Shown here: piece by piece, positions 45,285 to 53,278 of the stretch
How positions within the stretch are numbered: position 1 is the stretch's first letter
Layout of the letters: every line of letters starts with the position of its first letter
Assembly: GCA_013813765.1 (NCBI GenBank)
Contig: JACCRC010000158.1
Coordinates: 1 to 53,278, forward strand
From: Deltaproteobacteria bacterium
GTDB taxonomy: Bacteria; Myxococcota_A; Polyangia; Haliangiales; Haliangiaceae
Reading direction: 5' to 3'
Length of the DNA stretch: 53,278 bases
Translations under genes and position numbers: made by a program
The notes under the pieces: generated by a model
The model's input: the letters and a program-made list of their open reading frames with translations, nothing else
The model's database searches: none
Told to the model about the DNA's origin: nothing

Positions 45285-46124
45285 TCAAGCGCTTGCGAGG
45301 GCGCGCGACAGCTCCGCGAAGACTCTGCCGCGCTCTACCTCGTTGAACACCTCGTGCTTGAGGCCCACGAGGTCGTGATACGTCGCACCCTTCACCTTGT
45401 TCGCCACGGCGCGCGACCGAGCCGGATCGACGAGCGGATCGGCCCCGCCGACGAGCCAGGTGGTCGGTACGGCGATCCGGTGGGCGTTCGCGTCGACGAA
45501 CGCCTGTGCCTTCGACGATTCGACGAACCAGCGAGCGTTCGCGGTCGGGAAGTTCAGCTTGTCGGCCGCGTGCTCGGCACGCTTGGCCGGGTCGTTCGTC
45601 AGCTGGTCCGACTGGATGCCGCTCGGCTGATTGAGCTTCGGTGCGATCCGGCTGGCGATCCGTCCGAGCAGCTTCTTGTAGCCGGGCACCGGGAGCTTGG
45701 TGCCGAGAAACGGCGACGACACGATCGCGGTCTTCACCTGCGGCGGGTTCGCGCTCGCGAGCGCGTACAGCACGATCAGGCTGCCGTGCGAGTGACCGAG
45801 GAGCACCGCGGGCGCACCGTCGGGGACCAGCCGCTTCGCGGCGGCGATCACCGCGTGCAGATCGGAGACGTACGTGTCGAACCGATCGATGTAGCCGCGC
45901 TCGCCCGGTGACTTGCCGTGGCCGCGACAGTCATACGTCACCGCAGTCCAGCCCGCCTTGACGATCACGTTCGCGACCTCGTGATAGCGGCCGCAGTGCT
46001 CCGCGTAGCCGTGCGTGACGACGACGACGCCTTTCGGCGTTCCCGCGGGAACGAACGTCTCCGCGTAGAGACCTCCGATCGTCGGCGTGCTCGTTGGGTT
46101 GATCGGTCCTGGCAACTCGCTCAT
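45285..46124 (-). CDS. Alpha/beta hydrolase, monoacylglycerol-lipase-like
   Basis: A 279-residue protein from ATG 46124; an ATG 33 bases upstream is in frame but adds an unconserved stretch. It has VTHGYAEHCGRY (HG oxyanion, about 37-47), YDCRGHGKSPGERGYIDRFDTYVSDL (64-89, the monoglyceride lipase signature), nucleophile elbow GHSHG with Ser112, Asp229 in GGADPLVD and His257 in LKHEVFNE. It has no signal peptide, so it should act in the cytoplasm or on the inner membrane on monoacylglycerols or lysophospholipids. It diverges from the Tgl-like gene. Confidence 0.9.
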   Translation of the reverse strand: MSELPGPINPTSTPTIGGLYAETFVPAGTPKGVVVVTHGYAEHCGRYHEVANVIVKAGWTAVTYDCRGHGKSPGERGYIDRFDTYVSDLHAVIAAAKRLVPDGAPAVLLGHSHGSLIVLYALASANPPQVKTAIVSSPFLGTKLPVPGYKKLLGRIASRIAPKLNQPSGIQSDQLTNDPAKRAEHAADKLNFPTANARWFVESSKAQAFVDANAHRIAVPTTWLVGGADPLVDPARSRAVANKVKGATYHDLVGLKHEVFNEVERGRVFAELSRALASA

Positions 46125-46199
46125 GCGGCCGTGTTGTATCGCGATCGGGATCGGCATCGTGGTTGACCGGTCTCGAATGCGCGAGGTAGGGTCCGCCGG

Positions 46200-47048
46200 G
46201 TGGTGGGTAACGTCTGTCGATCGCTCGCGATTTTGATCGCAGTAGCGAGCGCAGGCTGTCCGGGCCCCGAGAAGAGCGTGAAGAAGAGCCAGACTCGGCT
46301 CGATCTCGCGAAGGACTTTCTCTCGAAGCGACAGCTCGAGGCGGCGGAGAACGAGGCGAACAAGTCGATCGCGCTGAATCCATCGAACGACGAGGCCTAT
46401 AACGTCCGCGGCCTCGTCTCGATGCTGCGCGCGATCGAGACGCAGCGGACGCTCGAGATCGATGCGTGCCTGACCGGCGTCGACGCGGAGGCGACGCGCA
46501 AGGATCTCGACCGGTTCCTCCAGAACGCCGACATCGACTTCAAGAAGGCCACGGTCGTCGCTCCGGATTACGGCGAGGCCTGGTCGAATCGCGGCGTCGT
46601 GGCGAACCTCATGGAGGAGTACCCGACGGCGGTGACGTACCTGACGAAGGCGCTCGAGAATCCGATCCGGCTCATGAGCCCCGGGCTCTCCCGGTCACAC
46701 CTCGCGTGGGCTCTCTTCCACCAGCAGAAGTACGTGGATGCGGCGAAGGAGCTGCGCACCGTCCGGCAGTTCGATCCGAACATGTGCGTGGCCACTTATC
46801 GGCTCGGGCGGGTTTACTTCGCCAGGGAAGAGTGGGACAAAGCGGCGGAACTGTTCGAGACGGTGTCGAATGACCCGTCGTGTGGGTCGCAGGAAGCCAG
46901 CCTCTACCTGATGAAGACGCGGATGCAGCAAGGGCTTGTGGATGACGCGCGGCGCGCGCGTGACGCATGTCTGAAGATCTCTCCGCAGAGCTGTGCAGCT
47001 TCGAAGTGTCGCGCCGACGGTGGCGCACTCGGGCAGGGGCATCCGTAG
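46200..47048 (+). CDS. tgl: TPR lipoprotein, Tgl/PilF-like type IV pilus pilotin
   Basis: A 282-residue protein from GTG 46200 (GTG 46203 equally possible). A lipoprotein signal ends at ASAGC (Cys20). Tetratricopeptide repeats follow (LAKDFLSKRQLEAAENEANKSIALNPSNDEAYNVRGLV, DYGEAWSNRGVVANLMEEYPTAVTYLTKALEN, MCVATYRLGRVYFAREEWDKAAELFETV). Lipoprotein plus about six TPRs is the form of Tgl of Myxococcus and PilF of Pseudomonas, which assemble the PilQ secretin. The next gene is RodZ-like, and pilF-rodZ adjacency is known in gammaproteobacteria. TPR lipoproteins are common, so the specific role is moderately sure. Several Cys sit in the C-terminal part. Confidence 0.7.
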   Translation: MVGNVCRSLAILIAVASAGCPGPEKSVKKSQTRLDLAKDFLSKRQLEAAENEANKSIALNPSNDEAYNVRGLVSMLRAIETQRTLEIDACLTGVDAEATRKDLDRFLQNADIDFKKATVVAPDYGEAWSNRGVVANLMEEYPTAVTYLTKALENPIRLMSPGLSRSHLAWALFHQQKYVDAAKELRTVRQFDPNMCVATYRLGRVYFAREEWDKAAELFETVSNDPSCGSQEASLYLMKTRMQQGLVDDARRARDACLKISPQSCAASKCRADGGALGQGHP

Positions 47049-47054
47049 GGAGCT

Positions 47055-48233
47055 ATGGAGCGAAGAGTGATCGAAGTCGCCACACCAACGAGCGCCTCGA
47101 ACAAGCGCACCGTGGTTGATCCGAAGATGAGCCTCTCGCTGTGGTTGCGCGCGGGGCGTGCGAACAAGGGACTGTCTCTCCTGGACGTCGCGAAGATCAC
47201 GAAGATCCAGTCGCGGATCCTCGAGCGCCTCGAGGCAGGCAAGCTCGACGGACTTCCGGCCGAGGTGTTCGTACGCGGCTTCGTTCGGAGCTACGCGCGC
47301 TGCTGCGGTCTCGACGAGACCGAGACGCTCGCGCGATACAGCCTCGCTGCTGGTGCGCCAACCGCACCCACGGCGGCTGCTCGTGCGCTCGTCGATTCGA
47401 TGTCCGAGCTCGCGCCGATCACGGCAACGCGTGCACCGAAGCTGCTCGGTGACGTGGAGCTCGCTGCGGGGAGTATCCAGGATCTGCCGAGGGCAACGCA
47501 GGAGATCGTCGTGGAGACGTTCCTGCCGGAGACCGTCGAGGCTGCACCGAGTGTCACGAGTGTCGTAGAGCCAGCGATCGAAGCGATCGTCGAGCCGATC
47601 GTCGAGCCGATCGTCGCCGAGCCGATCGTCGCTGCACCGTCGACGAAATCGAAGAAGGGCAAGAAGAGCCGCGGCAAGAAGCGCAAGGAGATCGCGTCGG
47701 GGACGCCGTCTGCGCCGTTGCCGGTCGTGTCGATCGATGCTTCGGCAGCGCCGTCGGTTCTCGAGCCGATCATTGCCGAGGGCTCGACCGCCACCCCGGC
47801 CACGATCGAGCACGCCGACGTCATCGCGACGGACCTGATTTCGGCGGAGCCGATCGAGCCGGTGGAGACGTGGTCTCCGAAGATGCCGCCGACGATGCCG
47901 AGCGTGCCGTGGCGCCGCCCGGTGTCGACGCTGATGTCGAAGGCTCCGTCGGTGATCGTTCCTACGATCGTGATCGACGATGCGGATCCGGACAGCGCCG
48001 AGCGCGAGATCGAAGATCGCGTCGCCGCGAAGGAGCCCACGCGCCGCTCGTTCCTGCCGCCGATCCTGCTCGATCGCGAGGACCGCTCCGCGCGCCAGGG
48101 TGGGCTGACGCTCGCCGTGATCATCCTCCTGATCGCCGCGACGCTGACGCTGTCGTACCTGATGCGGCGGCCGAGCTCGACCGGTGACGGCGTCACGCTG
48201 AACGTCGACGAGACCTCGCAGATCGTTGCCTGA
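47055..48233 (+). CDS. RodZ-like helix-turn-helix membrane protein without periplasmic domain
   Basis: A 392-residue protein starting 7 bases after the Tgl-like gene. The N-terminal RodZ-type HTH_25 domain is at about 26-90 (LSLWLRAGRANKGLSLLDVAKITKIQSRILERLEAGKLDGLPAEVFVRGFVRSYAR). A long disordered stretch (about 95-345) contains EPIV repeats near 170-200 and a Lys patch (KSKKGKKSRGKKRKE). A single membrane helix sits near the C-terminus (about 351-370), followed by only about 22 residues outside. Classical RodZ has a larger periplasmic domain, which is absent here. It may link the cytoskeleton to envelope or pilus assembly. The stop overlaps recO by 8 bases. Confidence 0.8.
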   Translation: MERRVIEVATPTSASNKRTVVDPKMSLSLWLRAGRANKGLSLLDVAKITKIQSRILERLEAGKLDGLPAEVFVRGFVRSYARCCGLDETETLARYSLAAGAPTAPTAAARALVDSMSELAPITATRAPKLLGDVELAAGSIQDLPRATQEIVVETFLPETVEAAPSVTSVVEPAIEAIVEPIVEPIVAEPIVAAPSTKSKKGKKSRGKKRKEIASGTPSAPLPVVSIDASAAPSVLEPIIAEGSTATPATIEHADVIATDLISAEPIEPVETWSPKMPPTMPSVPWRRPVSTLMSKAPSVIVPTIVIDDADPDSAEREIEDRVAAKEPTRRSFLPPILLDREDRSARQGGLTLAVIILLIAATLTLSYLMRRPSSTGDGVTLNVDETSQIVA

Positions 48234-49029
48234 TCTAGGCGACCTCGGAGTCGTGCTGAAGACCGCGCCGCTGCGCGAGTCGGATCTGCTCGTCACGCTG
48301 TACACCGAGACGCACGGCAGGATCACCGCGGTCGCGCGCGGTGCACGGCGCTCGCAGAAGCGGTTCGCCGGTGGATTGCAGCTGCTCGTGCTCGGGAGGT
48401 TCCAGCTCGGGCGGCGCCCGCGCGGTGATCTGTGGGCGCTCGAGGGCGTCGACATCGTGCGCGACTGGACGCAGCTCGCGAGTGATGTCGTCGCGGTCGC
48501 GCACGCGAGCTACGTCGCAGAGCTCGTCGGAGCGCTGCTGCCCGCGGAGGTGCCGGATGCGGATGCGCTCGCGATGGTCATCGCGCTGTGGGACAGCCTC
48601 GCGGAGGCGGGTCCATCCCCTGGAGCGCTTCGCGCCGTCGAGCTCGCGCTGCTGGATATCGGCGGCCACCGGCCAGCGCTGGACGGGTGCGCCGCGTGCG
48701 GAAACAACGAGCTCGGAGCCGGCGCCGTGTTCGATCCATCCCGCGGCGGTGCGATCTGCCGATCCTGTGCCGCCGGCAGTCGCGGGGCCGGAATTCGCCC
48801 GCTCGATCCGGCCACACTGGCGTACCTCCGAGAGGTCGCCGTCCTGGGTGCTCCGGGGGCGGCGCGCGCCGTCGACACGGATCCCCGGTTCGCGCCTTCC
48901 GATCGGACCGCGGCCCGCGATGCGATGATCGCGATGGTCCAGCAGCTCGTCGGAAAGCCGCTCCGAAGCCTGGAGTTCATCGCGAAGCTCGGCGCGGCGG
49001 GGCGCCGGAACGAGCGCGAGGGTTCGTAG
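48226..49029 (+). CDS. recO: DNA repair protein RecO
   Basis: A 267-residue protein starting at TTG 48226, inside the last codons of the RodZ-like gene. The start is chosen because the conserved RecO OB-fold beginning (GVVLKTAPLRESDLLVTLYTETHG) comes directly after it and no other start precedes it in frame. The OB fold (1-80) is followed by the helical domain and a zinc-binding set (CAACGNNE, then CRSC near 180-185). The length is in the normal 240-270 range. It mediates RecA loading with RecF/RecR. Translation is probably coupled to the upstream gene. Confidence 0.93.
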   Translation: MPDLGDLGVVLKTAPLRESDLLVTLYTETHGRITAVARGARRSQKRFAGGLQLLVLGRFQLGRRPRGDLWALEGVDIVRDWTQLASDVVAVAHASYVAELVGALLPAEVPDADALAMVIALWDSLAEAGPSPGALRAVELALLDIGGHRPALDGCAACGNNELGAGAVFDPSRGGAICRSCAAGSRGAGIRPLDPATLAYLREVAVLGAPGAARAVDTDPRFAPSDRTAARDAMIAMVQQLVGKPLRSLEFIAKLGAAGRRNEREGS

Positions 49030-49030
49030 T

Positions 49031-50206
49031 ATGATGGCGAGCATGGGACGCCGGATCGCGCTCGTGGGGCTTGCTGCGCTCGTTGCCTTGCCGCAAGCAA
49101 TGGCGCAGCCCACCGAACCCGACATCGAGATGGAACCGGGCGACGCCGGAAGTGGCAGCACCGCGCCAACGCCGGCGCCACCGCCGCCGCCGGACGATGC
49201 GCCGCCCGCGCCCGTGGTCGTTCCCAAGGATCCCAAGCTCGCGAAGAAGCTACAGACCACCGCGCAGCAGCTCGAGAAGAAGGGCGACTACAGCACGAGG
49301 AAGAACAAGCCCGACGAGGCGAAGGGCCACTACGAGGCCGCGCTGAACGCGTACACGAAGGCGGTCGAGCTCGCCGACGACGCGGGCGTGCTCGCGATGC
49401 GCTACGAGCTGGGCATCGTGCTCGACAAGCTCGGCAAGCACGACCTCGCCGCGATCCAGATGCGTACGGTCGTGAAGGCGCAGACCGCGATCAAGCCCGA
49501 CATCCTGAAGAAGGCGACGGCGAAGTACGACGAGCTGTCGATGAAGATCGGTCTCGTGACGCTGACGGTGAACACCGAGGGCGCGACGATCTCGCTGAAC
49601 GGCGTCGAGATCGCAAAGTCGCCGCTGCCCGAGCCGCTGGTCTTCATGCCCGGCACATACACGCTGTCGTTCGCCGCGGACGGCTATCAGCCGAAGGACT
49701 CCGAGATCAAGGTCGAGGAGGGCTCCGAGACGGAGCGCGCGATCGAGCTCGAGCCGATCAAGATCGTCGTCACCCCGATCACCACCGAGCCGGAGCCGAC
49801 GGTGCCCGACGTGAAGCCGAAGGAGCCCTCGCTGCTCCCGGTCTACGTGGGCGGTGGCCTCACCGTCGCGCTCGGCGTCACCGGCATCATCACGGGCATC
49901 ATGGCGAAGTCGCAGCACTCGACCTACGTTGCCGGCGACTCGACGAAGGTCGAGCGCGACGACGCGAAGGCCAATGGGGAGACCCTTGCCAACGTCACGG
50001 ATGTTCTCCTCATCAGCGCGGTCGCCGCGGGTGGGTTCACCGCCTACTGGTACTTCTTCAAGTACAAGCCGGCGAAGAGGAAACAGGGGGAGCAGCCGAG
50101 CGGTCCGGGGCGGCGGGCTCCAAATGCGCCAGACATCTCCAAGGTCGACGTGGTGCCGTGGGTCCAAACCACCGGCGGCGGCTTCAGCGTTCTAGGATCC
50201 TTCTAA
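49031..50206 (+). CDS. TPR and PEGA domain membrane protein
   Basis: A 391-residue protein; the ATG at 49031 follows the recO stop by one base, with ATG 49043 as an alternative. A signal peptide (cleavage after AMAQ) is followed by a Pro-rich stretch (40-66) and TPR-like helices (about 70-170). A PEGA domain lies at about 180-235 (VTLTVNTEGATISLNGVEIAKSPLPEPLVFMPGTYTLSFAADGYQPKD). A membrane helix near 272-290 and a second hydrophobic stretch near 325-340 flank a short loop. PEGA proteins of Myxococcota are usually envelope proteins of unknown role. The tail is basic. It probably shares a transcript with recO. Confidence 0.75.
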   Translation: MMASMGRRIALVGLAALVALPQAMAQPTEPDIEMEPGDAGSGSTAPTPAPPPPPDDAPPAPVVVPKDPKLAKKLQTTAQQLEKKGDYSTRKNKPDEAKGHYEAALNAYTKAVELADDAGVLAMRYELGIVLDKLGKHDLAAIQMRTVVKAQTAIKPDILKKATAKYDELSMKIGLVTLTVNTEGATISLNGVEIAKSPLPEPLVFMPGTYTLSFAADGYQPKDSEIKVEEGSETERAIELEPIKIVVTPITTEPEPTVPDVKPKEPSLLPVYVGGGLTVALGVTGIITGIMAKSQHSTYVAGDSTKVERDDAKANGETLANVTDVLLISAVAAGGFTAYWYFFKYKPAKRKQGEQPSGPGRRAPNAPDISKVDVVPWVQTTGGGFSVLGSF

Positions 50207-50240
50207 GCCGTTCCGGCAGCTCGTTCGTTCAGGAGATTCC

Positions 50241-50999
50241 ATGGCAAATCCAGGGTACCCGCAGCAACCGATGGGACAGATGCCTCCGATGGGCCAGCCG
50301 CAGCCGGCTGTTCCGCAGCCCAAACCCAAGGCCGAGAAGCGGGGCACCTCGAAGCTGGTACCCGTCGTGGTATCGGCCGGCCTCGCCGTCGGCACGTTCT
50401 GCGGCCTGCTGTTCGGCGTTGGCCTCGGCGAGGAAGCGACGGCGTCGCCGTCTAGCAGCGAGACCTCGAAGGCCGACGAGAAGAAGGACGACACGACGCC
50501 CGCGAAGGCCGAGCCCGCGAAGGTCGCATCGACCGAGCCGGCGAAGACCGAGCCGGCGAAGACCGAGCCGGCGAAGACGGAGCCCGCGAAGACGGAGCCC
50601 GCGAAGACGGAGCCGGCGAAGACGGAGCCGGCGAAGACCGAGCCCGCGAAGACCGAGCCGGCGAAGACGGAGCCGGCGAAGACCGCGGTGCCTGCAGTGA
50701 AGAAGGCGAAGCTGACCGTGGAGCTCATGCCGGCCGCGGTCCCCGGCACGAAGATCACCGTCGACGGCAAGGCGATCGACGGCAACTCGATCGATGTCGA
50801 CCTCGGCAAGGACGGGAAGAAGTCCGTGAAGATCGTCGTCAAGGCGAGCGGCTACAAGACGGTCGAGCAGAAGGTCGACCTCGACGGCGACATCGCCGTG
50901 AAGATCGATCTGGTCAAGCGCCCGGTGTCGACCACGCCGGCGGCGCCGAAGCCGCCGAAGAAGAAGCCGCCCGGTGGTGGCGGCCTCATCGACATCTAG
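50241..50999 (+). CDS. Membrane protein with EPAKT repeats and a PEGA-like domain
   Basis: A 252-residue protein; ATG 50241 has AGGAG 6 bases upstream. Residues 1-35 are Pro/Gln-rich and cytoplasmic-like, with one membrane helix at about 38-62 (KLVPVVVSAGLAVGTFCGLLFGVGL). Residues 99-148 are ten perfect EPAKT pentapeptides, an extended, rigid, rod-like spacer. A PEGA-like beta domain follows (about 153-218: KLTVELMPAAVPGTKITVDGKAIDGNSIDVDLG, SVKIVVKASGYKTVEQKV) and the tail is Pro/Lys/Gly-rich. A spacer of this sort would hold the PEGA domain away from the inner membrane, for example across the periplasm. It is convergent with the ABC permease gene. Confidence 0.8.
   Translation: MANPGYPQQPMGQMPPMGQPQPAVPQPKPKAEKRGTSKLVPVVVSAGLAVGTFCGLLFGVGLGEEATASPSSSETSKADEKKDDTTPAKAEPAKVASTEPAKTEPAKTEPAKTEPAKTEPAKTEPAKTEPAKTEPAKTEPAKTEPAKTAVPAVKKAKLTVELMPAAVPGTKITVDGKAIDGNSIDVDLGKDGKKSVKIVVKASGYKTVEQKVDLDGDIAVKIDLVKRPVSTTPAAPKPPKKKPPGGGGLIDI
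50535..50684 (+). repeat. Tandem repeat, 10 units of 15 bases
   Basis: Ten in-frame copies of GAGCC[GC]GCGAAGAC[CG], differing only at two synonymous positions, code EPAKT x10. The pattern of synonymous changes shows unit duplication with later drift; copy number is likely to vary. Confidence 0.95.
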
Positions 51000-51002
51000 C
51001 GC

Positions 51003-51854
51003 TCAACCTTTAACGGCACCGGCGGTCAAACCGCCGACGAGATACTTCTGCAGCACGTAGAACGCGATCATCACCGGCACGCTGGTGACGACCGCGCCGG
51101 CTGCGAACAGGCCCCAGTTCGCCGAGAACTCGGTGACGCTCGACTGGATCAGCACAGGCAGCGTGTACCGCGTCTGGTTCGTCATGAACGTCGACGCCAT
51201 GATGAACTCGTTCCACGCGGTCATGAACGAGAACAGCGCGGTCACCGCGATCGCGGGGCGTGACAGCGGCAGGATGATCTTCACGAAGATCATCCATGGC
51301 GATGCGCCGTCGATTCGCGCTGCCTCCTCGAGCTCGCGCGGAAGCGAATCGAAGTAGCCCTTCAGCGTCCACACGCAGAACGGGATCGCGGTGGTCGAGT
51401 ACACGAGCACGAGGCCGGCGATCGAGTTGAGCAGGCCGAGCTTGTTGAGGATCACGTACAGCGGTAAGAGCAGCAGCGTCGCCGGGAACATCTGGACGAC
51501 GAGGAACATCGTCAAGCCGGTCTTGCGCCCGGGAAATCTGAACCTCGACAGCGCGTACGCGGCGGTGCACGACACCGTGACGCCGACGACGGTGGTCAGG
51601 AGCGCGACGACGATCGAGTTGAACGCGTGGCGCAGGAACAGCAGCTCGCCGTTCGCGCCGCGCGTGGTGAACAGCTCCTGGAAGTGCTCGGTCGTGAACG
51701 CCGTCGGCACCGGTGAGGCCGACAGCGCGAACTGCGTGCCGGGCTCGAACGCCTTCTTGCAGACGAGCATCACCGGGTACAGCACGATTGTGGTGAGCAG
51801 CACGAGCCCGACGTAGGTCAGGACGCGCAGGATAGGGCGGGGGGCGCGGTTCAC
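51003..51854 (-). CDS. malG: MalG-type ABC sugar permease
   Basis: A 283-residue membrane protein from GTG 51854, which overlaps the stop of the upstream permease by 4 bases (GTGA). Six membrane helices are visible. The EAA loop that contacts the ATPase is LEEAARIDGASPWMIFVKIILPLSRPAI (about 170-200). The C-terminus LVGGLTAGAVKG matches the MalG signature. With its upstream partner it should form the transmembrane dimer of a CUT1 importer for maltose-like oligosaccharides. The binding protein and ATPase are not in the window. Substrate is inferred from the family. Confidence 0.88.
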   Translation of the reverse strand: MNRAPRPILRVLTYVGLVLLTTIVLYPVMLVCKKAFEPGTQFALSASPVPTAFTTEHFQELFTTRGANGELLFLRHAFNSIVVALLTTVVGVTVSCTAAYALSRFRFPGRKTGLTMFLVVQMFPATLLLLPLYVILNKLGLLNSIAGLVLVYSTTAIPFCVWTLKGYFDSLPRELEEAARIDGASPWMIFVKIILPLSRPAIAVTALFSFMTAWNEFIMASTFMTNQTRYTLPVLIQSSVTEFSANWGLFAAGAVVTSVPVMIAFYVLQKYLVGGLTAGAVKG

Positions 51855-53278
51855 GAGGCGTCTCCCTTGCTGCGCACGAGGCGCGCACCGAACACCGTCC
51901 AGAGCAGGAGGATGAGGAAGATGATCGTCGCGTAGGCGGCGGCCATGCCGTAGCGCTCGCCACGCTCGAAGGCCCAGCGATACGCATCCGTGACGAGGAT
52001 GTTCGTCGCGCCTCCCGGCTGTCCTGCGGACACCAGGTAGATGACGTTGAACATGTTGAACGTCCAGATCGAGCCGAGCGCGACGGCAGGACCGAGCGCG
52101 GGGCGCAGGTGCGGCAGCGTGATGTGGCGGAACCGCTGCCACGCACTCGCGCCGTCGACCGACGCCGCCTCGTACAGCTCCTTGGGAATCGACTCGAGTG
52201 CGCCGATCGCGACGACCATCATGAATGGAAAGCCGAGCCACGTGTTCGTGATGACGTTCGCGGAGAACGAGCTGGCCCACGACGAGAACCACGACACACC
52301 GTCGAGGCCGAACCAGTGAAGCAGCGAGTTGATCGCGCCGTACTCGCCGGTGAACATGCCCTTCCAGATCAGCGCGGTGATGTAGTTCGGCACCGCCCAG
52401 GGCAGGATGAACAGCATCCGCCACAAGCCCTTGCCCCGGAGCCACCCCCGCGAGAGCACGAGCGCGAGCGCGACACCGATCGTGACATGGAACGCGACGT
52501 TCGCGATCGTCCACAGGACCGTGACGCCGAGGATGAACCAGAAGTTGAGTGGATCATCGAGCGGGCGACCACCGCCGGAGAGGATCTCTCCGAAGTTGTG
52601 GAGGCCGACGAACGACCACGTGCCGTGGTGGTGGTCGTAGAAGCCGAGCACGAGCCCGATCACGAACGGCGCGGCTACGAGCACGAGCATCGAGACCGCG
52701 GCAGGCGCGAGGAAGCTGAGCGCGGTGCGGTGAAGACGCATGCCCCTCGCGAACCGATCGGTGAGGTTCGCGGACTGTGCGAGCGCGAGCGCGAGACCGA
52801 CGAGCACGATCGCGGTCGCGGCGATCCACGAGTGCCAGAGCACGCACGGGATCGCGAGCGTCGCGATGCCGGCCGCGCTACCGACCCGCGCGGCGCGGCC
52901 ACCGATGAGCACACCGGCGCCGGCAAACGCGGCGCCGAGGCCGAGCACGCCGATTAACACGAGCAGGGGATACGGCGCGGGACGTGCGGGCGGTGTCAGC
53001 GCCATCGCGAGGCCGTCACGCACGGGCACGACGGCGAGCGCGCGGCCGCTGCCATCGGAGAGCAGCTTGGTACGCAGTACGCGCGCGATGTCGAAGCGCG
53101 TCGCGGCGTCGAAGAACAGCTTGTCGTCGACGGTCGCACCGGGTGCACCGGCCGCGAGCGGGCGCCACGCGCCGCCGGCATCGCGGATCTGGCGCGTCTT
53201 GAGATACGGCCGCTTCGGCGACGGTGCCGCGGGGCCGACGATCACCACGCGGACATCTGGCAGCGAGCGGCCCGAGGC
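51851..53278 (-). CDS. malF: MalF-type ABC permease with long N-terminal extension (5' end beyond window)
   Basis: The frame stays open to the window edge, so the start lies beyond 53278; GTG 53248 is the first start visible inside. The permease core begins near the segment RTALSFLAPAAVSMLVLVAAPFVIGLVLG and contains the EAA loop LYEAASVDGASAWQRFRHITLPHLRPAL. The upstream part, over 180 residues, holds a beta-type segment (FDIARVLRTKLLSDGSGRALAVVPVRDGLAMAL) and three or four extra hydrophobic helices before the core. MalF of enteric bacteria also has extra helices but places its large loop inside the core, so this layout is different. It is coupled by 4-base overlap to malG. Confidence 0.85.
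   Translation of the reverse strand, partial: ASGRSLPDVRVVIVGPAAPSPKRPYLKTRQIRDAGGAWRPLAAGAPGATVDDKLFFDAATRFDIARVLRTKLLSDGSGRALAVVPVRDGLAMALTPPARPAPYPLLVLIGVLGLGAAFAGAGVLIGGRAARVGSAAGIATLAIPCVLWHSWIAATAIVLVGLALALAQSANLTDRFARGMRLHRTALSFLAPAAVSMLVLVAAPFVIGLVLGFYDHHHGTWSFVGLHNFGEILSGGGRPLDDPLNFWFILGVTVLWTIANVAFHVTIGVALALVLSRGWLRGKGLWRMLFILPWAVPNYITALIWKGMFTGEYGAINSLLHWFGLDGVSWFSSWASSFSANVITNTWLGFPFMMVVAIGALESIPKELYEAASVDGASAWQRFRHITLPHLRPALGPAVALGSIWTFNMFNVIYLVSAGQPGGATNILVTDAYRWAFERGERYGMAAAYATIIFLILLLWTVFGARLVRSKGDAS

Noticed and set aside
50192-50842. Minus-strand frame with repeated FAGSV units
   Set aside because: It is the antisense reading of the 15-base EPAKT repeat of the + strand gene, which has a ribosome site, membrane helix and PEGA-like domain.

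Overview
The window looks like chromosomal DNA from a high-GC, Gram-negative predator-type bacterium of the Myxococcota (Polyangia/Kofleriaceae-like is my best guess, from sequence character only). The reasons are uniform GC-rich codon use and two transmembrane Ser/Thr kinases with N-terminal zinc ribbons. There are also many lipoproteins and outer-membrane barrels, PEGA and HEAT proteins, a Tgl/PilF-like TPR lipoprotein and an MXAN_5187-like protein. I see no rRNA, tRNA, CRISPR array, insertion sequence or phage gene. Coding density is very high, and many neighbours overlap by 1 or 4 bases.

Layout. 1-3481 (+): the end of a FecR-domain protein, then a translationally coupled pair of lipoproteins (a parallel beta-helix protein and a diheme c-type protein) matching the uncharacterised TIGR03805/TIGR03806 two-gene system. 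3547-10544 (-): a small outer-membrane protein, a GMC oxidoreductase, a HEAT/barrel chimera, a Cys-rich lipoprotein and a membrane-bound HdrD-like iron-sulfur oxidoreductase (ETF:menaquinone oxidoreductase type). 10641-15584: a membrane calcineurin-like phosphoesterase, a small exported protein, mutS and a two-helix membrane protein. 15747-21869 (+): a redox-looking cassette made of an HzsA-related beta-propeller diheme lipoprotein, a periplasmic HEAT-repeat protein, a strong terminator, and a 988-residue lipoprotein with three cytochrome-like modules (two with CX4CH), a propeller and a C-terminal CXXCH.

21977-31597: a Lys/Ala-rich exported protein, two tandemly duplicated purple-acid-phosphatase-like lipoproteins, a translationally coupled pair of an Omp85-like barrel and a lipoprotein with protein-kinase-like motifs, a coiled-coil membrane protein, and a Tyr-rich outer-membrane protein behind a sigma-54-like promoter. 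31673-42723: an alpha/beta hydrolase coupled to a Ser/Thr kinase, then a sensor-like MXAN_5187-type protein, NamZ, NadD and a DUF2520 oxidoreductase in a tight operon, an exported protein, a second Ser/Thr kinase diverging from a FadL-like porin, and a TetR regulator with a likely operator.

42929-53278: a von Willebrand A protein with an AT-rich leader, a degenerate class II glutamine amidotransferase, a monoacylglycerol-lipase-like hydrolase, then a Tgl/PilF-like, RodZ-like, RecO series, two PEGA-domain proteins and a MalF/MalG-type ABC permease pair cut by the window end.

The best candidates for undescribed biology are the HzsA-related/HEAT/CX4CH cassette, the barrel plus kinase-like lipoprotein pair, and the beta-helix/diheme pair. 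All function statements come from reading motifs by eye. No database search was run.
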